Positions 45,323-54,969 of a stretch of DNA of 64,000 nt are shown one piece after another. Every line of letters starts with the position of its first letter. Within the stretch, counting starts at the first letter, position 1. The notes beneath the pieces were generated by a model. It did not search any database. It was not told where the DNA came from and saw only the letters and a program-made list of their open reading frames with translations. The translations under genes were made by a program, and so were the position numbers. The stretch covers positions 26,328-90,327 of the forward strand of contig JAJPHA010000044.1 of assembly GCA_021325475.1 (NCBI GenBank), in the 5' to 3' direction. Source of the stretch: Rhodanobacteraceae bacterium. GTDB taxonomy: Bacteria; Pseudomonadota; Gammaproteobacteria; Xanthomonadales; Rhodanobacteraceae.

Positions 45323-45715
45323 TCAGCCGCGCCAGGCGATGCACTCGATCTCCACGCGCGCGCCGAGCGCCAGCCCGGCGGTGGCGAACGCGCTGCGCGC
45401 GGGCAGATGGCGCGGAAAGAACCGCAGGTACTCGGCGTTCATCGCCGGCCATTCGGCGATGTCGGCGAGCATGACCGTCACCTTGACCACGCGCTCGAGC
45501 GACGCGCCGCCGCGCACCAGTGCAGCGCGCAGATTCGCGAGCGCCTGGCGCGTCTCCGCGGCGATGCCGCCCGGCACCAGCGCGCCGCTCGCGTCGGTGC
45601 CGATCTGGCCGGACAGGAACAGCCAGTCGCCGGCCGCCACGGACTCGCTGAACGGCAGGCCGGGGACGGCGAGAAAAGGCCGCCGCAGGATCGATCGGAA
45701 GGTTCGAGCGAACAT
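45323..45715 (-). CDS. ridA: RidA family enamine/imine deaminase
   Basis: Hydrolyses reactive 2-aminoacrylate and related imines made by PLP enzymes. The 130-residue protein has the YjgF/RidA pattern: GDWLFLSGQIGTDASGALVPGG, QALANLRAALVRGGASLERVVKVTVML, the Arg in ARSAFATAGLALGARVEIECIAW and its C-terminal Glu. It is somewhat divergent, so it may belong to a RidA-related subgroup with a different substrate. GGGAG precedes the ATG. Divergent from phaZ. Confidence 0.85.
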   Translation of the reverse strand: MFARTFRSILRRPFLAVPGLPFSESVAAGDWLFLSGQIGTDASGALVPGGIAAETRQALANLRAALVRGGASLERVVKVTVMLADIAEWPAMNAEYLRFFPRHLPARSAFATAGLALGARVEIECIAWRG

Positions 45716-45825
45716 GAGCTTTTCTCCCTGGAGCGCTGAATGCGCGGCGATTGTCGCAATGCCGCAGGAAATCTTGCACAATCCTTGCTTGGCTCAGGCG
45801 AATCGTCGCCGTTCGAGGATAGCGG

Positions 45826-47067
45826 ATGCTGTACCAATTGCACGAATTCAACCGCGCCCTGCTGCGGCCGCTGGTGTCGTGGTCGCAGGCCAGCGCGAGG
45901 ATGTTTTCCGCACCCGACAGTTGGCTGTCGCACCTGCCCGAGGCCAACCGGGTGGCCGCCAACTACGAGCTGCTCTACCGGCTCGGCAAGGAGTACGAGA
46001 AGCCGGCCTTCGCCATCGATCGCGTGCACGCCCACGGCGCCGAACTGCCGGTGGTGGAACGCTGCGCGCTGTCCCGGCCGTTCTGCAATCTGCTGCGCTT
46101 CAAGCGCTATGCCGACGATGCGGCGACGCTCGAGAAACTCAAGGACGATCCGACCGTGCTCGTGGTCGCGCCGTTGTCCGGCCACCACGCCACCCTGCTG
46201 CGCGACACGGTGGCGACGCTGTTGCGCGATCACAAGGTCTACCTCACCGACTGGATCGACGCGCGCATGGTTCCGGTCGCGGCCGGCGCGTTCCATCTCG
46301 ACGACTACGTCGCCTACATGCAGGACTTCATCCGCCACATCGGCGCGGCCGAGCTGCACGTGATCAGCGTCTGCCAGCCGACCGTGCCGGTGCTCGCGGC
46401 GGTGGCGCTGATGGCGGCGGCGGGCGAGCCGGTGCCGCGCACGCTGACGCTGATGGGCGGGCCGATCGACACGCGCCGCAGTCCGACCGAGGTCAACGAT
46501 CTCGCCGCCACCAAGCCGCTGTCCTGGTTCGAGAACACGCTGGTGCAGGAAGTGCCGCAGAACTATCCCGGTCGCGGCCGCCGGGTGTATCCGGGTTTCC
46601 TGCAGCACGCCGGATTCATCGCCATGAATCCCGGCCGGCATTTCATGTCGCACTGGGATTTCTACGAGAAGCTCTGCCGCGGCGACCTCGAGGACGCCGA
46701 CAGCCACCGCCGCTTCTACGACGAATACAACGCCGTGCTCGACATGCCCGCCGAGTACTACCTCGACACCATCCGCATCGTGTTCCAGGAACATCTGCTG
46801 CCGCGCGGCCTGTGGCAGGTCGGCGGCCGGCGCGTCGCGCCGGAGGCGATCGAGACCAGCGCGCTGTTCACCATCGAGGGCGAGCTCGACGACATCTCCG
46901 GCCCCGGCCAGACCGAGGCCGCGCACGAGTTGTGTACCAGTATACCGGCCACGCGCAAGCGCCATCTCACCGTCAAGGGCGCCGGCCACTACGGCATCTT
47001 CAGCGGCCGGCGCTGGCGCAACGTGGTCTATCCGGAAGTACGCGAGTTCATCCGCGCGCATGCGTGA
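45826..47067 (+). CDS. phaZ: Intracellular poly(3-hydroxybutyrate) depolymerase
   Basis: Mobilises stored PHB granules. The 413-residue alpha/beta-hydrolase matches the Ralstonia PhaZ family: MLYQLHEFNRALLRP start, VVAPLSGHHATLLRDTV, LTDWIDARMVP, and the nucleophile box VISVCQPTVPVL in which Cys183 replaces the usual serine, as in the Ralstonia enzyme. The C terminus has GELDDISGPGQT and GAGHYGIFSGRRWR with the catalytic Asp and His. GAGGA lies 8 bases before the ATG. Functionally tied to the phaB/phaR genes 25 kb away. Confidence 0.94.
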   Translation: MLYQLHEFNRALLRPLVSWSQASARMFSAPDSWLSHLPEANRVAANYELLYRLGKEYEKPAFAIDRVHAHGAELPVVERCALSRPFCNLLRFKRYADDAATLEKLKDDPTVLVVAPLSGHHATLLRDTVATLLRDHKVYLTDWIDARMVPVAAGAFHLDDYVAYMQDFIRHIGAAELHVISVCQPTVPVLAAVALMAAAGEPVPRTLTLMGGPIDTRRSPTEVNDLAATKPLSWFENTLVQEVPQNYPGRGRRVYPGFLQHAGFIAMNPGRHFMSHWDFYEKLCRGDLEDADSHRRFYDEYNAVLDMPAEYYLDTIRIVFQEHLLPRGLWQVGGRRVAPEAIETSALFTIEGELDDISGPGQTEAAHELCTSIPATRKRHLTVKGAGHYGIFSGRRWRNVVYPEVREFIRAHA

Positions 47068-47114
47068 GCCCGGCATCGCGCCAGCGTCACGCGCCGGCGC
47101 CCAACCAAACCGCG

Positions 47115-48599
47115 ATGAGCGACCGCCTCGATCCGCGCACTGAGGCCGCGCGCCGGGCGGCGCTGTTCTACCTCGTCGGCGGCCTGCTTGCCGTCAGTCT
47201 CGGCCTCGGTCTGGCCGAGGCCGGCGCGCAACGCACGGCCTTCGTCCTGCTGGGATCGCTCGATCTCCTGATCGCGGCGCTGTTGCACGTCCTGCCGTGG
47301 CGGCGCTGGCCGGTGGCCGCGTTGTACGCGCTGATTCCACCCACCCTCGCGGTGATCGTGCTGTTCGAGCTGTTCGGCCGCGAGCCGCCGGAGGTCTATT
47401 TCGCCTTCTTCATGGTGGTCGGCATCTGGATCGGCTTGTCGCTGCCGCGATTCGCCGCGCTCAAGGTCTCGCCGCTGCTGTTCGTCGCCTACCTCGCACC
47501 GGCGCTGATCCGCGGCGAAGGACACGGCGCGCTGCTCGCGGCGCTCACCGACATCCCGCTCTGCGTGGTCACCGCCGAGGTGATCGCGCGCGTGGTGGCC
47601 GATCTGGAAGGGGCCCGCGGCGAGGCCGAACGCCGTGCCCGCATCCTGCACGCGATCACGCTGGCCAGCCGCGACATCAGCCGCCTGAGCAGCGCCGAGG
47701 TGATCGCCCGGGTGTTCGATTCCGTGCGCATGCTCGGCTTCGAGGCGGCGGCGCTGACCGTCGCCGAGCCGGAACGCGGCGTGTTCCGCATCGCCCACTG
47801 CTTCGGCTTTCCCGAGGAATTCACGCAGGGCGTCTACCCATTGCAGGACGGCGTCACCGGCCAGGTCTGGCGCGAGGCGCAGACCGTGGTGGTGGCGAAT
47901 TACCGCGCCTACCCGGCCGCGGTGCCGGCGCTGCGCGACAGCGGCTTCGATTTCCTGATCGCCGCGCCGGCCACGCCGGTGCCGCCGCCGCGATCGGTGC
48001 TGATCGCCGGTCACCGCCGGCACTATCGGCTGACCGACGAGCTGCGCGACGCCTTCGAGCTGCTCGCCGCCCACGCCGGCATCGCCCTCGAAAACGCGCG
48101 GCAGTTCGAGCAGGAACAGGACAGGGCGCGCGCGTTCCGCGAAAGCGCGCTGCGCGACGCACTCACCGGCCTCGGCAACCGGCGTCACGCCGATGCCGTC
48201 CTCGCCAACCTGCAGCCGGCGGACGGCGTGGTCATGCTCGATCTCGATCGTTTCAAGGAGGTCAACGATCGCGACGGCCACGCCGCCGGCGATGCGCTGC
48301 TGCGCGAGCTCGGCGAGTTCCTGCGCCTGTCGCTGCGCCCGCAGGACCTCGCCGCGCGCTACGGCGGCGAGGAATTCGTGCTCGTCATCCCCGCCATCGG
48401 CGCCGGACTGGGCCACGTCGTCGAGCGCCTGCTCGCCGCCTGGCGCGCGCGCACACCGCGCACCACGCTGAGCGCAGGCTTCGCCTTGCACCGGTCGGGC
48501 GATTCGCCGCAGGAGACCTTGCGCCGCGCCGACGCCGCGCTGTATCAGGCCAAGCGCTCCGGCCGCGACCGCGCCTGCGGCGAATCGGCCGCGTGGTAG
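47115..48599 (+). CDS. Membrane GAF-GGDEF diguanylate cyclase
   Basis: A 494-residue protein. Five or six N-terminal membrane segments (AALFYLVGGLLAVSLGLGLA to LLFVAYLAPALIRG, about 15-145), a short coiled coil, a GAF-like domain (about 180-340: AITLASRDISRLSSAEVIARVFDSV, LQDGVTGQVWREAQTVVV), and a GGDEF domain (355-490) with DALTGLGNRRHADAVL, MLDLDRFKEVNDRDGHAAGD and ARYGGEEFVLVIP. The active-site motif is intact, and RPQD stands five residues upstream, forming the RxxD inhibitory site, so product inhibition is expected. It is the probable synthase in this window, paired in concept with FimX. Confidence 0.92.
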   Translation: MSDRLDPRTEAARRAALFYLVGGLLAVSLGLGLAEAGAQRTAFVLLGSLDLLIAALLHVLPWRRWPVAALYALIPPTLAVIVLFELFGREPPEVYFAFFMVVGIWIGLSLPRFAALKVSPLLFVAYLAPALIRGEGHGALLAALTDIPLCVVTAEVIARVVADLEGARGEAERRARILHAITLASRDISRLSSAEVIARVFDSVRMLGFEAAALTVAEPERGVFRIAHCFGFPEEFTQGVYPLQDGVTGQVWREAQTVVVANYRAYPAAVPALRDSGFDFLIAAPATPVPPPRSVLIAGHRRHYRLTDELRDAFELLAAHAGIALENARQFEQEQDRARAFRESALRDALTGLGNRRHADAVLANLQPADGVVMLDLDRFKEVNDRDGHAAGDALLRELGEFLRLSLRPQDLAARYGGEEFVLVIPAIGAGLGHVVERLLAAWRARTPRTTLSAGFALHRSGDSPQETLRRADAALYQAKRSGRDRACGESAAW

Positions 48600-48624
48600 C
48601 GGCGGGCTCGCTCAATCGACCTCG

Positions 48625-49563
48625 CTATTTGCCCGTGGCCACCGGACGCACCGGAATCGGCACGCTGCACACGTCGATGTAGCCGGCCGGCACCTTGTAC
48701 CACGCCTCGCGGCGATTGCGCCGCGCCTCGATCAGGGCGGCGAAGGCGGCGCTGTCGGTGCGCAATACCTCGAGCGGGATGCGCTGCTCCGGCGGCAGGT
48801 CGGCGGCGAGACGGATGCGTTCGATCGGCACGCGCTGTTCGGCCTTCTCGTAGAAGCCGAGCGGCCCGTTGCCGCGCGGCAGGCTCGACAACAATTCCAT
48901 GCCCTGCACCACGCGGCCGACCACGGTGATGTTGCGATCGAGCCAGCGCGGCGAGGCGCCGATCACGGCGTAGAGCTCGGTGCCGCCGCCGGAATCGGCG
49001 TCCTCGTCGCGGCCGACGCCGACCGTGCCGTAGCAATGCGTCAGCCACGCCGTGCGCGACTTCGGATCGCGCGCGGCGGGGAAATCGCCGGAAAAGCCGG
49101 TCTGCGGCGCGTAGCCGTCGCGATCCGGCAGCGGCACGAACGGCAGATCCGCGCGCAGCGGCACGGTGAATTCGGCCTTGAGCGTGCGCGCGGCGTGGCG
49201 GATCGGCCTTGGCACCGCGGCCTCGCCGGCGCGGGCATCGGCGTTCGGATCGCCCCATTGCGCGACGTAGTTGTCCTGCACGCGCAGGAAGGCGAGACCA
49301 TCGAAATACTTTTCCCGCACCAGCGCCTTGATGTTGGCGACATGCCGCGGCGCGAACGCCGGCGCCAGTTCGATCACCACGCGCCCGCGCGCGAACTCGA
49401 GGATCAGCGTGTTCTCCGGATCGAGCGCGTGCCAGTCGTCGGGCTTGGCGGCGGCGAGCACCTCGGCCATCGTCAGCGGCGCGGTGGCGGCGCTGGCGAC
49501 CATGCCGGCGGCACCGCCGCACACGGCGCCGATGATGGCGAACAGGAAACGGATGCGGGGCAT
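48625..49563 (-). CDS. Secreted cyclophilin-type peptidyl-prolyl isomerase
   Basis: A 312-residue exported protein with a signal peptide ([20 protein letters not shown]). The cyclophilin domain shows [57 protein letters not shown] and [24 protein letters not shown], then [16 protein letters not shown]. It has a 60-residue insertion ([16 protein letters not shown]) and a C-terminal extension ending [11 protein letters not shown], so it is longer than PpiA (190). TGGAG 6 bases before the ATG at 49563. It contains GAA AAG TAT TTC at 49304-49314 (minus strand). Function probably folding of outer-membrane or secreted proteins. Confidence 0.88.
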   Translation of the reverse strand: MPRIRFLFAIIGAVCGGAAGMVASAATAPLTMAEVLAAAKPDDWHALDPENTLILEFARGRVVIELAPAFAPRHVANIKALVREKYFDGLAFLRVQDNYVAQWGDPNADARAGEAAVPRPIRHAARTLKAEFTVPLRADLPFVPLPDRDGYAPQTGFSGDFPAARDPKSRTAWLTHCYGTVGVGRDEDADSGGGTELYAVIGASPRWLDRNITVVGRVVQGMELLSSLPRGNGPLGFYEKAEQRVPIERIRLAADLPPEQRIPLEVLRTDSAAFAALIEARRNRREAWYKVPAGYIDVCSVPIPVRPVATGK

Positions 49564-49590
49564 GCGCAACTCCAGGGGAAATATACTTGT

Positions 49591-50298
49591 CTACTTGTTC
49601 ACATCGTCCAGCGTGCCCAACCGCACCAATCGGTCGAACACCGCGCCGTCGCGGCGAATGGTGAGGACGACGCGCCGACCCTGATGGCTCTGCAACAGCG
49701 CCTGGAATGCGGCCTTGTCGCGCAGCGCGAGGTGGTTGAAACGCAGCACGAGATCGCCGCTGCGCAGATTCGCCGCCGCGGCCGGGGTGCCGCCGATCAC
49801 CACACCGAGGCACACGCCGTCCGCGCCGAGTTCGGCGCGCTCCGCCTCGGTCAGATCGCGGAACTCCGCGCCGAACGGCAGCCGCAGGCGCGCATAGTAG
49901 GCCGCGCTCCATTCGCCGCCGGCGGTCGCCGGCGCATAAAGCAGGAAGCGATCCGCACCGACGCCGCGCGCCAGGTGCCGTGCCTGCGCGCGGGCCGCGT
50001 CCGCATCGGCGGCGACGAAGCGCGCGCTGCCGATCCGCACATAGCCCTGCGCGCCCTGCACGTCCTCGTCGTTCTGCGGATTGCCCGCCGGCGACTCCTC
50101 CGGTTCCGCCGGCGCCGGTTCGGCACGCAGTCGCGCCACGACCTCCGGCGTGCGTCCGGCGACGGGCTCGTACCGCGCGGTGGGCGTCGCTGGCGTCGGC
50201 GTCGGTCGCGCCGGCGGCAGCGGCAGTGACGCGCAGGCGGCGAGCGCGAGCGTTGCGGCCAGCGCCGCGCCGCGAACGACGACGCCCGCCGCGTCCAC
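49591..50298 (-). CDS. PDZ-domain lipoprotein
   Basis: A 235-residue protein starting at GTG. A lipoprotein signal ([17 protein letters not shown], lipobox ALAAC) is followed by a Pro/Thr/Ala-rich linker, a region with [36 protein letters not shown], and a C-terminal PDZ domain ([57 protein letters not shown]). No catalytic domain. It begins 8 bases after the response-regulator stop and shares its transcription unit; role unknown, possibly a periplasmic scaffold. Confidence 0.8.
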   Translation of the reverse strand: MDAAGVVVRGAALAATLALAACASLPLPPARPTPTPATPTARYEPVAGRTPEVVARLRAEPAPAEPEESPAGNPQNDEDVQGAQGYVRIGSARFVAADADAARAQARHLARGVGADRFLLYAPATAGGEWSAAYYARLRLPFGAEFRDLTEAERAELGADGVCLGVVIGGTPAAAANLRSGDLVLRFNHLALRDKAAFQALLQSHQGRRVVLTIRRDGAVFDRLVRLGTLDDVNK

Positions 50299-50306
50299 GG
50301 CGCGCC

Positions 50307-50801
50307 TCAGCGCACGGGCGGCGGAGTCAGCGCCGGCGCCGGGCGCTTCAGCGCGAGATCGACGTCGAGCAGCCGTTCGATGCGGGCGAACACCTCGGCG
50401 CGCGAGAACGGCTTCTTCATGAAATCGTCGGCGCCGATGCGCTGGGCGTAGAACTGCTCGGTGGCCTGCTCGTTGCCACTGATCATGATCACCGGAATGT
50501 CGCGCGTGGCCGGATCGCGCCGCAACTGGCGCAGCGCGGCGAAGCCGTTCATGCCGGGCAGGACGATGTCGAGAAAGATCAGGTCCGGCCGCTCGGCGCG
50601 CGCGATCTCGATGCCCTTCTCCGCATCGCCGGCCTCGAGCGTCTGGTAGCCGTTCTGCTGCAGGAACTTGCGCAGCATGGCAACGATGGTCGGCGAATCG
50701 TCCACGATCAGCATGCGCGTGCCCTCGCGCGCGTTGACGCGCGGCTTTTCGCGGCGTTCCTGGGGTCCGAAGAAGCGCTTGAACAGTTCGAAGGTGGCCA
50801 C
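50307..50801 (-). CDS. Single-domain response regulator (PilG/PilH-like)
   Basis: A 164-residue CheY-like protein: an N-terminal segment (ATFELFKRFFGPQERREKPRVNAREG) seen in Xanthomonadales homologues, and a receiver domain with MLIVDDSPTIVAMLRKFLQQNGYQTLEAGDAEKG, the phosphorylated Asp in RPDLIFLDIVLPGMNGF, VIMISGNEQ and KKPFSRAEVFARIERLL. No output domain. Resembles PilH/PilG of the type IV pilus chemosensory pathway, which would link to FimX, but this is inferred from similarity. The GTG at 50801 is the best start; the domain begins 35 residues later. Confidence 0.85.
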   Translation of the reverse strand: MATFELFKRFFGPQERREKPRVNAREGTRMLIVDDSPTIVAMLRKFLQQNGYQTLEAGDAEKGIEIARAERPDLIFLDIVLPGMNGFAALRQLRRDPATRDIPVIMISGNEQATEQFYAQRIGADDFMKKPFSRAEVFARIERLLDVDLALKRPAPALTPPPVR

Positions 50802-51011
50802 GATCGACAGTCCCGGTCCGAGTCCGGCGGACAGTTTCCGTGTTGCCGCGCGCGCTGACAAGCCCCGCGCCGCGGCACGGCTGCCGCCCGCGCATGCTGT
50901 AAACGATTCCATTCCCGTTCCGGTCGCGCTTCGACGCGCACGCGCCGGTTCGGTCAACCCCGCAACGCTCGCGCTATCGTTGCAACGCCAACCCATCCCG
51001 AGGAGATCGCC

Positions 51012-52508
51012 ATGTTCCGACCGCTCGCCGCGGCCATCGCCGCCAGTCTCGTCGCCTCTGCCTCCGCCGCCGACGCGCCGGACTATTCGCTGACCGTCTA
51101 CAGCGCGGCGCAACCGGGCCAGCTCAGCACCGCGAATCTCGCCAACTACGGCGCCAATCTGCCGGGGTACGCGCTGGTGCGCGACGCGCGGCGCATGAAC
51201 CTGCCCGCGGGCGTCGGCGAGCTGCGCTTCACCGACGTCGCCAAGCGCATCGACCCGACCACGGTCGCGTTCGAGTCGCTGTCCGATCCCGCCGGCACGC
51301 GCGTGATGGAGCAGAACTACCAGTACGACCTGGTCGACAACGCCAAGCTGCTCGACCGCTACCTCGGCCAGACGATCAGCGTCACCCAGGTGCACGGCGA
51401 CAAGACCGAGCAGATCGGCGGCCGGTTGCTGTCGGCAAGCGGCGGCTTGATCCTGCAACGCGACTCGGGCGAAGTCGTGACGCTCGGCAACTACAGCAGC
51501 ATCCAGTTCCCCGCCCTGCCCGGCGGCCTGATCACGCGGCCGACGCTGGTGTGGAAGGTGACGAGCAAGACCGGCGGCGCGCAGGACACGCGCGTCAGCT
51601 ACCAGACCCAGGGCCTCACCTGGTGGAGCGATTACAACGTGACCCTGCGCGAGGCCGGCGGCAACTGCGCGATGGACCTCGCCGCCTGGGTCACGTTGGT
51701 CAACCAGTCCGGCGGCAGTTATCCGAACGCGCAGCTCAAGCTCGTCGCCGGCGAGGTCAACCGCGCACCGGCGGCGCCGCAGGCCGCGGGCCTGGCGATG
51801 AAGCGCGCCGCGGCGATGGCGCTGGAGGAAGCCAAGGACGGTTTCACCGAGTCCGGCCTGTCCGAGTATCACTTGTATACTCTGGGGCGCCGCACCGATC
51901 TGCCGGACAATTCGACCAAGCAGCTCGAACTGTTCCCGGCGGTCCACGAGGTCGCCTGCCGCAAGCAGCTCGTATTCACCGCGGCCCCGCAACCCGGCAG
52001 CTACTGGTCGGCGCCGATCGAGGACCAGGGCTACGCCGCGACCGCGCAGGGCACGGTCGGCGCCTATCTCGAATTCGACAACAAGGAAGCGAACCGGCTC
52101 GGCGTGCCGCTGCCGGCCGGCCGGGTGCGCGTCAACCAGGCGAATGCGAGCGACGGCGCGCTCGAATTCATCGGCGAGGACGTGATCAAGCATACGCCGC
52201 GCAACGAGACGCTGCGGATCAAGCTCGGCAACGCCTTCGACGTCGTCGGCGAGCGCAAGCAGACCAACTTCCACGTCGATACCAGCGCCAGGATCATCGA
52301 CGAGAGCTTCGAGATCAGCGTGCGCAACCGCAAGAAGGAGCCGGCGAACGTGATCGTGCGCGAATATCTGTACCGCTGGAGCCGCTGGGAGATCCGCGAC
52401 CAGAGCCACGACTACGCCAAGCGCGACGCGCAGACCATCGACTTCCCGGTCGCGATCGCCGCCGACGGCGAGGCCCGGATCCGCTACACCGTGCGCTACC
52501 GCTGGTGA
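51012..52508 (+). CDS. DUF4139 family secreted protein
   Basis: A 498-residue exported protein with a signal peptide ([19 protein letters not shown]) and the DUF4139 beta-rich fold: [91 protein letters not shown] and [35 protein letters not shown]. The family function is unknown. It ends overlapping the converging endonuclease V gene by 13 bases. It contains CAC TTG TAT ACT at 51870-51881. Confidence 0.85.
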   Translation: MFRPLAAAIAASLVASASAADAPDYSLTVYSAAQPGQLSTANLANYGANLPGYALVRDARRMNLPAGVGELRFTDVAKRIDPTTVAFESLSDPAGTRVMEQNYQYDLVDNAKLLDRYLGQTISVTQVHGDKTEQIGGRLLSASGGLILQRDSGEVVTLGNYSSIQFPALPGGLITRPTLVWKVTSKTGGAQDTRVSYQTQGLTWWSDYNVTLREAGGNCAMDLAAWVTLVNQSGGSYPNAQLKLVAGEVNRAPAAPQAAGLAMKRAAAMALEEAKDGFTESGLSEYHLYTLGRRTDLPDNSTKQLELFPAVHEVACRKQLVFTAAPQPGSYWSAPIEDQGYAATAQGTVGAYLEFDNKEANRLGVPLPAGRVRVNQANASDGALEFIGEDVIKHTPRNETLRIKLGNAFDVVGERKQTNFHVDTSARIIDESFEISVRNRKKEPANVIVREYLYRWSRWEIRDQSHDYAKRDAQTIDFPVAIAADGEARIRYTVRYRW

Positions 52509-53221
52509 GGCGCGCGCGCATCGCGCCGCGACGCCAGCCGGTCGGCCAGCCGTGTGGGCTCCGGCAGACGGTAGCGCGTGACGCAGGCGAGCACGAGTTC
52601 GGGCGCGCGCGCCACGCTCACGCGATGGCCGGGCGAGACGATCAGCGGCCGCACGCCATCGCGGCTGCGCAGCACCGTGCCGACCACCCGGCCGGCATGG
52701 CGCAAGTCGCTGCGGTCGCCACGGCGCGGCCCGACCGGGGTGTGCTCGCCGACGAGTATACTTTTTGCCACGCCGATCGTGGCCAGACCGCTCGCCACGC
52801 CGAGATGCGCGGCGATGCCGAGTCCGCGCGGATGGGCGATGCCCTGGCCATCGACCAGCACCAGATCGGGTCGCTCCGGCAACCGTTCGAGCGCGGCCAG
52901 CACCGCCGGCAGCTCGCGGAACGACAGCAGACCCGGCACGTACGGCATGCGCGTCGGCCGGCGCGCGATGGCCTGCGCCAGCGGTTGCAGCGTGCGCGCA
53001 TCGACCAGCACCGCCGCGGCGCGAGTCACGCGGCCGGCGTCCGCGAAGCCGACATCCACACCGGCGATCCGCCGCAGCGGCGGAAACTCGTCGCTGAGGA
53101 TCACCCGTGCGGCGAGCTCGGCCTGCAGGGCGCGCGCGCCGGCGACGCTGCCGTCCCAGCCCGCGAAGGGATCGATCGCCGCAATCGCGCGCACGTCGGC
53201 GAGACCTCGTCGCGCCGCCAC
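52496..53221 (-). CDS. nfi: Endonuclease V (deoxyinosine 3' endonuclease)
   Basis: Nicks DNA 3' to deoxyinosine. 241 residues (E. coli 223). Catalytic triad by alignment: Asp56 in RIAGVDVGF, Glu103 in [12 protein letters not shown], Asp124 in [18 protein letters not shown], with [18 protein letters not shown] after. The GTG start lies just before the GNAT stop codon, so coupling is likely. It carries GCA AAA AGT ATA CTC at 52756-52766 (minus strand). Confidence 0.92.
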   Translation of the reverse strand: MAARRGLADVRAIAAIDPFAGWDGSVAGARALQAELAARVILSDEFPPLRRIAGVDVGFADAGRVTRAAAVLVDARTLQPLAQAIARRPTRMPYVPGLLSFRELPAVLAALERLPERPDLVLVDGQGIAHPRGLGIAAHLGVASGLATIGVAKSILVGEHTPVGPRRGDRSDLRHAGRVVGTVLRSRDGVRPLIVSPGHRVSVARAPELVLACVTRYRLPEPTRLADRLASRRDARAPHQR

Positions 53222-53224
53222 GCG

Positions 53225-53710
53225 CTAGCCGCGCAGGTCGGCGCGCGCGGTCGCGGCGAAATCCTTGCCCAGGCGCACGGCGTCCTCGCGATCGGCGTAA
53301 TAGCGCGGCAGCCGCGCCAGCTCGCGGTAACCGTGGGCACGGTAGAACGCGCGCGCGGCGGTATTGCCGAGCCGCGCCTCGAGAAAAATCAGCTCGATCC
53401 CGGCAGTGCGCGCGGCCTGCTCGAGCCAGGCGAGCAGGTGCGAGCCCAAGCCGCGGCGCCGCTGCGCAGGCGCGACCGCGAACAGCAGCAGATGCGCCTC
53501 GTCGTCGGCGTAGCGCATGATGCCGAAGCCGGCGAGCGCACCGTCGGCCTCGGCCAGGGCGACGTTGGTGTCGCGGTCGCGGATCATGCGCAACACCCGC
53601 GCCGGCGTCCAGCGCCAACCGAGACCGGCCTCGACGTAGTCGCGCGACATCGCGGCGATGCGCGCCGCGTCCGCCGGCCGCGCGAGGCGGATGTCGCCCG
53701 CGCCGCTCAT
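53225..53710 (-). CDS. rimI: GNAT acetyltransferase, RimI-like
   Basis: A 161-residue acetyltransferase: RLARPADAARIAAMSRDYVEAGLGWRW, MRYADDEAHLLLFAVAPAQRRRGLGSHLLAWLEQAARTAGIELIFLEARLGNTAARAFYRAHGYRELARLPRYY, with the RRRGLGS acetyl-CoA loop. The ribosomal S18 alanine acetyltransferase RimI is the best guess from the ALGYR-type end and the VRLGNxAA pattern, but other N-terminal GNATs are possible. It precedes nfi with a 3-base gap. Confidence 0.75.
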   Translation of the reverse strand: MSGAGDIRLARPADAARIAAMSRDYVEAGLGWRWTPARVLRMIRDRDTNVALAEADGALAGFGIMRYADDEAHLLLFAVAPAQRRRGLGSHLLAWLEQAARTAGIELIFLEARLGNTAARAFYRAHGYRELARLPRYYADREDAVRLGKDFAATARADLRG

Positions 53711-53976
53711 ATGGCCAACGTCGCCGCGTGGATCGGCGGCCGGTGCGCGCCGGCGACTTCGCATGCGAGCGCGCGAGCGAGAATTACACTGGGCATAGCC
53801 CTTCCTCCTCGACCCGAGCCTACTGCCGCGCCGGGCGATTCTCAAACGCGGCGGCTGACAAGTGTCATGCACCGCGCCTGGCGTTCACCAGTGGGCGCGG
53901 CGGCGCAGCGCTGCTACGGTATCGCACCGACTCGAACCGGATCGTTCCATGCACGACCTCACCCAGGGGCCGACAC

Positions 53977-54096
53977 GTGTGGCTGGTGTCGATCGCGAGC
54001 GTCGCCACGCAGGCCGCACTCAGCCTGTGGCTGCTGCGCCGGGAATTCCGCACGCGCTTGCGCGCGGCGCCCGAGGCCGGCCTGGCGCCGGCCTAG
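53977..54096 (+). CDS. Possible small membrane protein
   Basis: A 39-residue open frame from a GTG: one membrane segment WLVSIASVATQAALSLWLL followed by a basic tail RREFRTRLRAAPEAGLAPA. It fits single-pass small membrane proteins of bacteria but lacks an obvious ribosome site and there is no family evidence. It overlaps the 3' end of zur on the other strand by 4 bases. The surrounding gap 53711-54092 otherwise holds nothing that I can identify. Confidence 0.3.
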   Translation: MWLVSIASVATQAALSLWLLRREFRTRLRAAPEAGLAPA

Positions 54097-54569
54097 GCCG
54101 CGTCGCAGCGCTTGCACACGCCGTGCACTTCCAGGGTCTGCGCGCGCGGCCGGAAACCGAGCGCGCGGGCCTGGTCGTTGAGCAGGCCGGCGACGCGCTC
54201 GTCGCAGATCTCGGTGGCGGAATGGCACACGTCGCAGATCAGGAACGGCACCTGATGCACCACGCTCGGATGGTGGCAACCGACGTAGGCGTTGATCGAC
54301 TGCAGCTTGTGGATGAAGCCGTGCTCGAGCAGGAAGTCGAGCGCACGGTACACCGTCGGCGGTGCGGCGTTGCCGCGATCGTCCTTCAGCCGGTCGAGCA
54401 GGTCGTAGGCCTTGATCGGTTTGTCGGCACGCGCGATCAGCTCCAGCACCTGCAGGCGGATCTCGGTCAGGCGCAAACCACGCATCTCGCACGCCGCCGC
54501 GACCTCGCGCACGAACGCGCGCGCGTCGTGCGTATGGTGATGGTGCACGCGAGCGGTGCGGACGGACAT
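54093..54569 (-). CDS. zur: Zinc uptake regulator Zur (Fur family)
   Basis: A 158-residue Fur-family repressor. DNA-binding helices EMRGLRLTEIRLQVLELIARADKPIKAYDLLDRL and PPTVYRALDFLLEHGFIHKL, then the dimerisation part with CHHPSVVHQVPFLICDVCHSATEICDE and terminal VCKRCDAA: two structural Cys pairs (CDVC, CKRC) as in Zur, and a His-rich N terminus VHHHHTHD. It is closer to Zur than to Fur by the late CxxC and the absence of the Fur HHDHxxC form. It sits 52 bases after the zinc-ribbon gene. Confidence 0.88.
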   Translation of the reverse strand: MSVRTARVHHHHTHDARAFVREVAAACEMRGLRLTEIRLQVLELIARADKPIKAYDLLDRLKDDRGNAAPPTVYRALDFLLEHGFIHKLQSINAYVGCHHPSVVHQVPFLICDVCHSATEICDERVAGLLNDQARALGFRPRAQTLEVHGVCKRCDAA

Positions 54570-54621
54570 GGCACCATCATAGCGCGCTTTCCTCCGCGCT
54601 CGGCGGCGCCGGCGGCCGCGT

Positions 54622-54963
54622 TCAGGCGTCCAGCCTGGCCCCGCAATGACGGCAATGCCGGTCGCCCGCGGCCACCGTCCGCGCGCAGGCCGGACAGGTC
54701 GGCGGCGGCTTCGGCGTCGGCAGGCACAGCGAGATGATCCAGCCGATCGGGCCGAGCGCGGCGCCGAGGATGGCGTCGCGCACGACGGCGTTCTTGTAGC
54801 GGCCGATCAGCGCCCCGACCGCGGCGCCGACCACGGTCAGCGCGATCGTCCACAGCCACAGACTCGGGTCCTCGAGCACGGCCGTGCATTCGCGCAGCAG
54901 CGCCGCGACCTGCTCCGGATCGGAACCGTCGAGATTCGCCAGCGCCCGTAGATCGCAGGCCAT
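54622..54963 (-). CDS. Membrane protein with C-terminal zinc ribbon
   Basis: A 113-residue protein. After a short cytoplasmic start (MACDLRALANLDGSDPEQVAAL), two membrane segments: WLWTIALTVVGAAVGALIG and AILGAALGPIGWIISLCL, with glycine-zipper spacing. The C-terminal part, TCPACARTVAAGDRHCRHCGARLDA, has CPAC and CRHC, a zinc ribbon. It lies between gltX and zur, spaced 6 bases from the former, so it may act in zinc-dependent control, but no role is known. Confidence 0.7.
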   Translation of the reverse strand: MACDLRALANLDGSDPEQVAALLRECTAVLEDPSLWLWTIALTVVGAAVGALIGRYKNAVVRDAILGAALGPIGWIISLCLPTPKPPPTCPACARTVAAGDRHCRHCGARLDA

Positions 54964-54969
54964 GGTGGC

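Noticed and set aside
45144-47114. A long in-frame extension upstream of the GGDEF gene
   Set aside because: The frame runs over repeat B, ridA (antisense) and phaZ (another frame). The GGDEF protein starts at 47115 where its first membrane segment begins.
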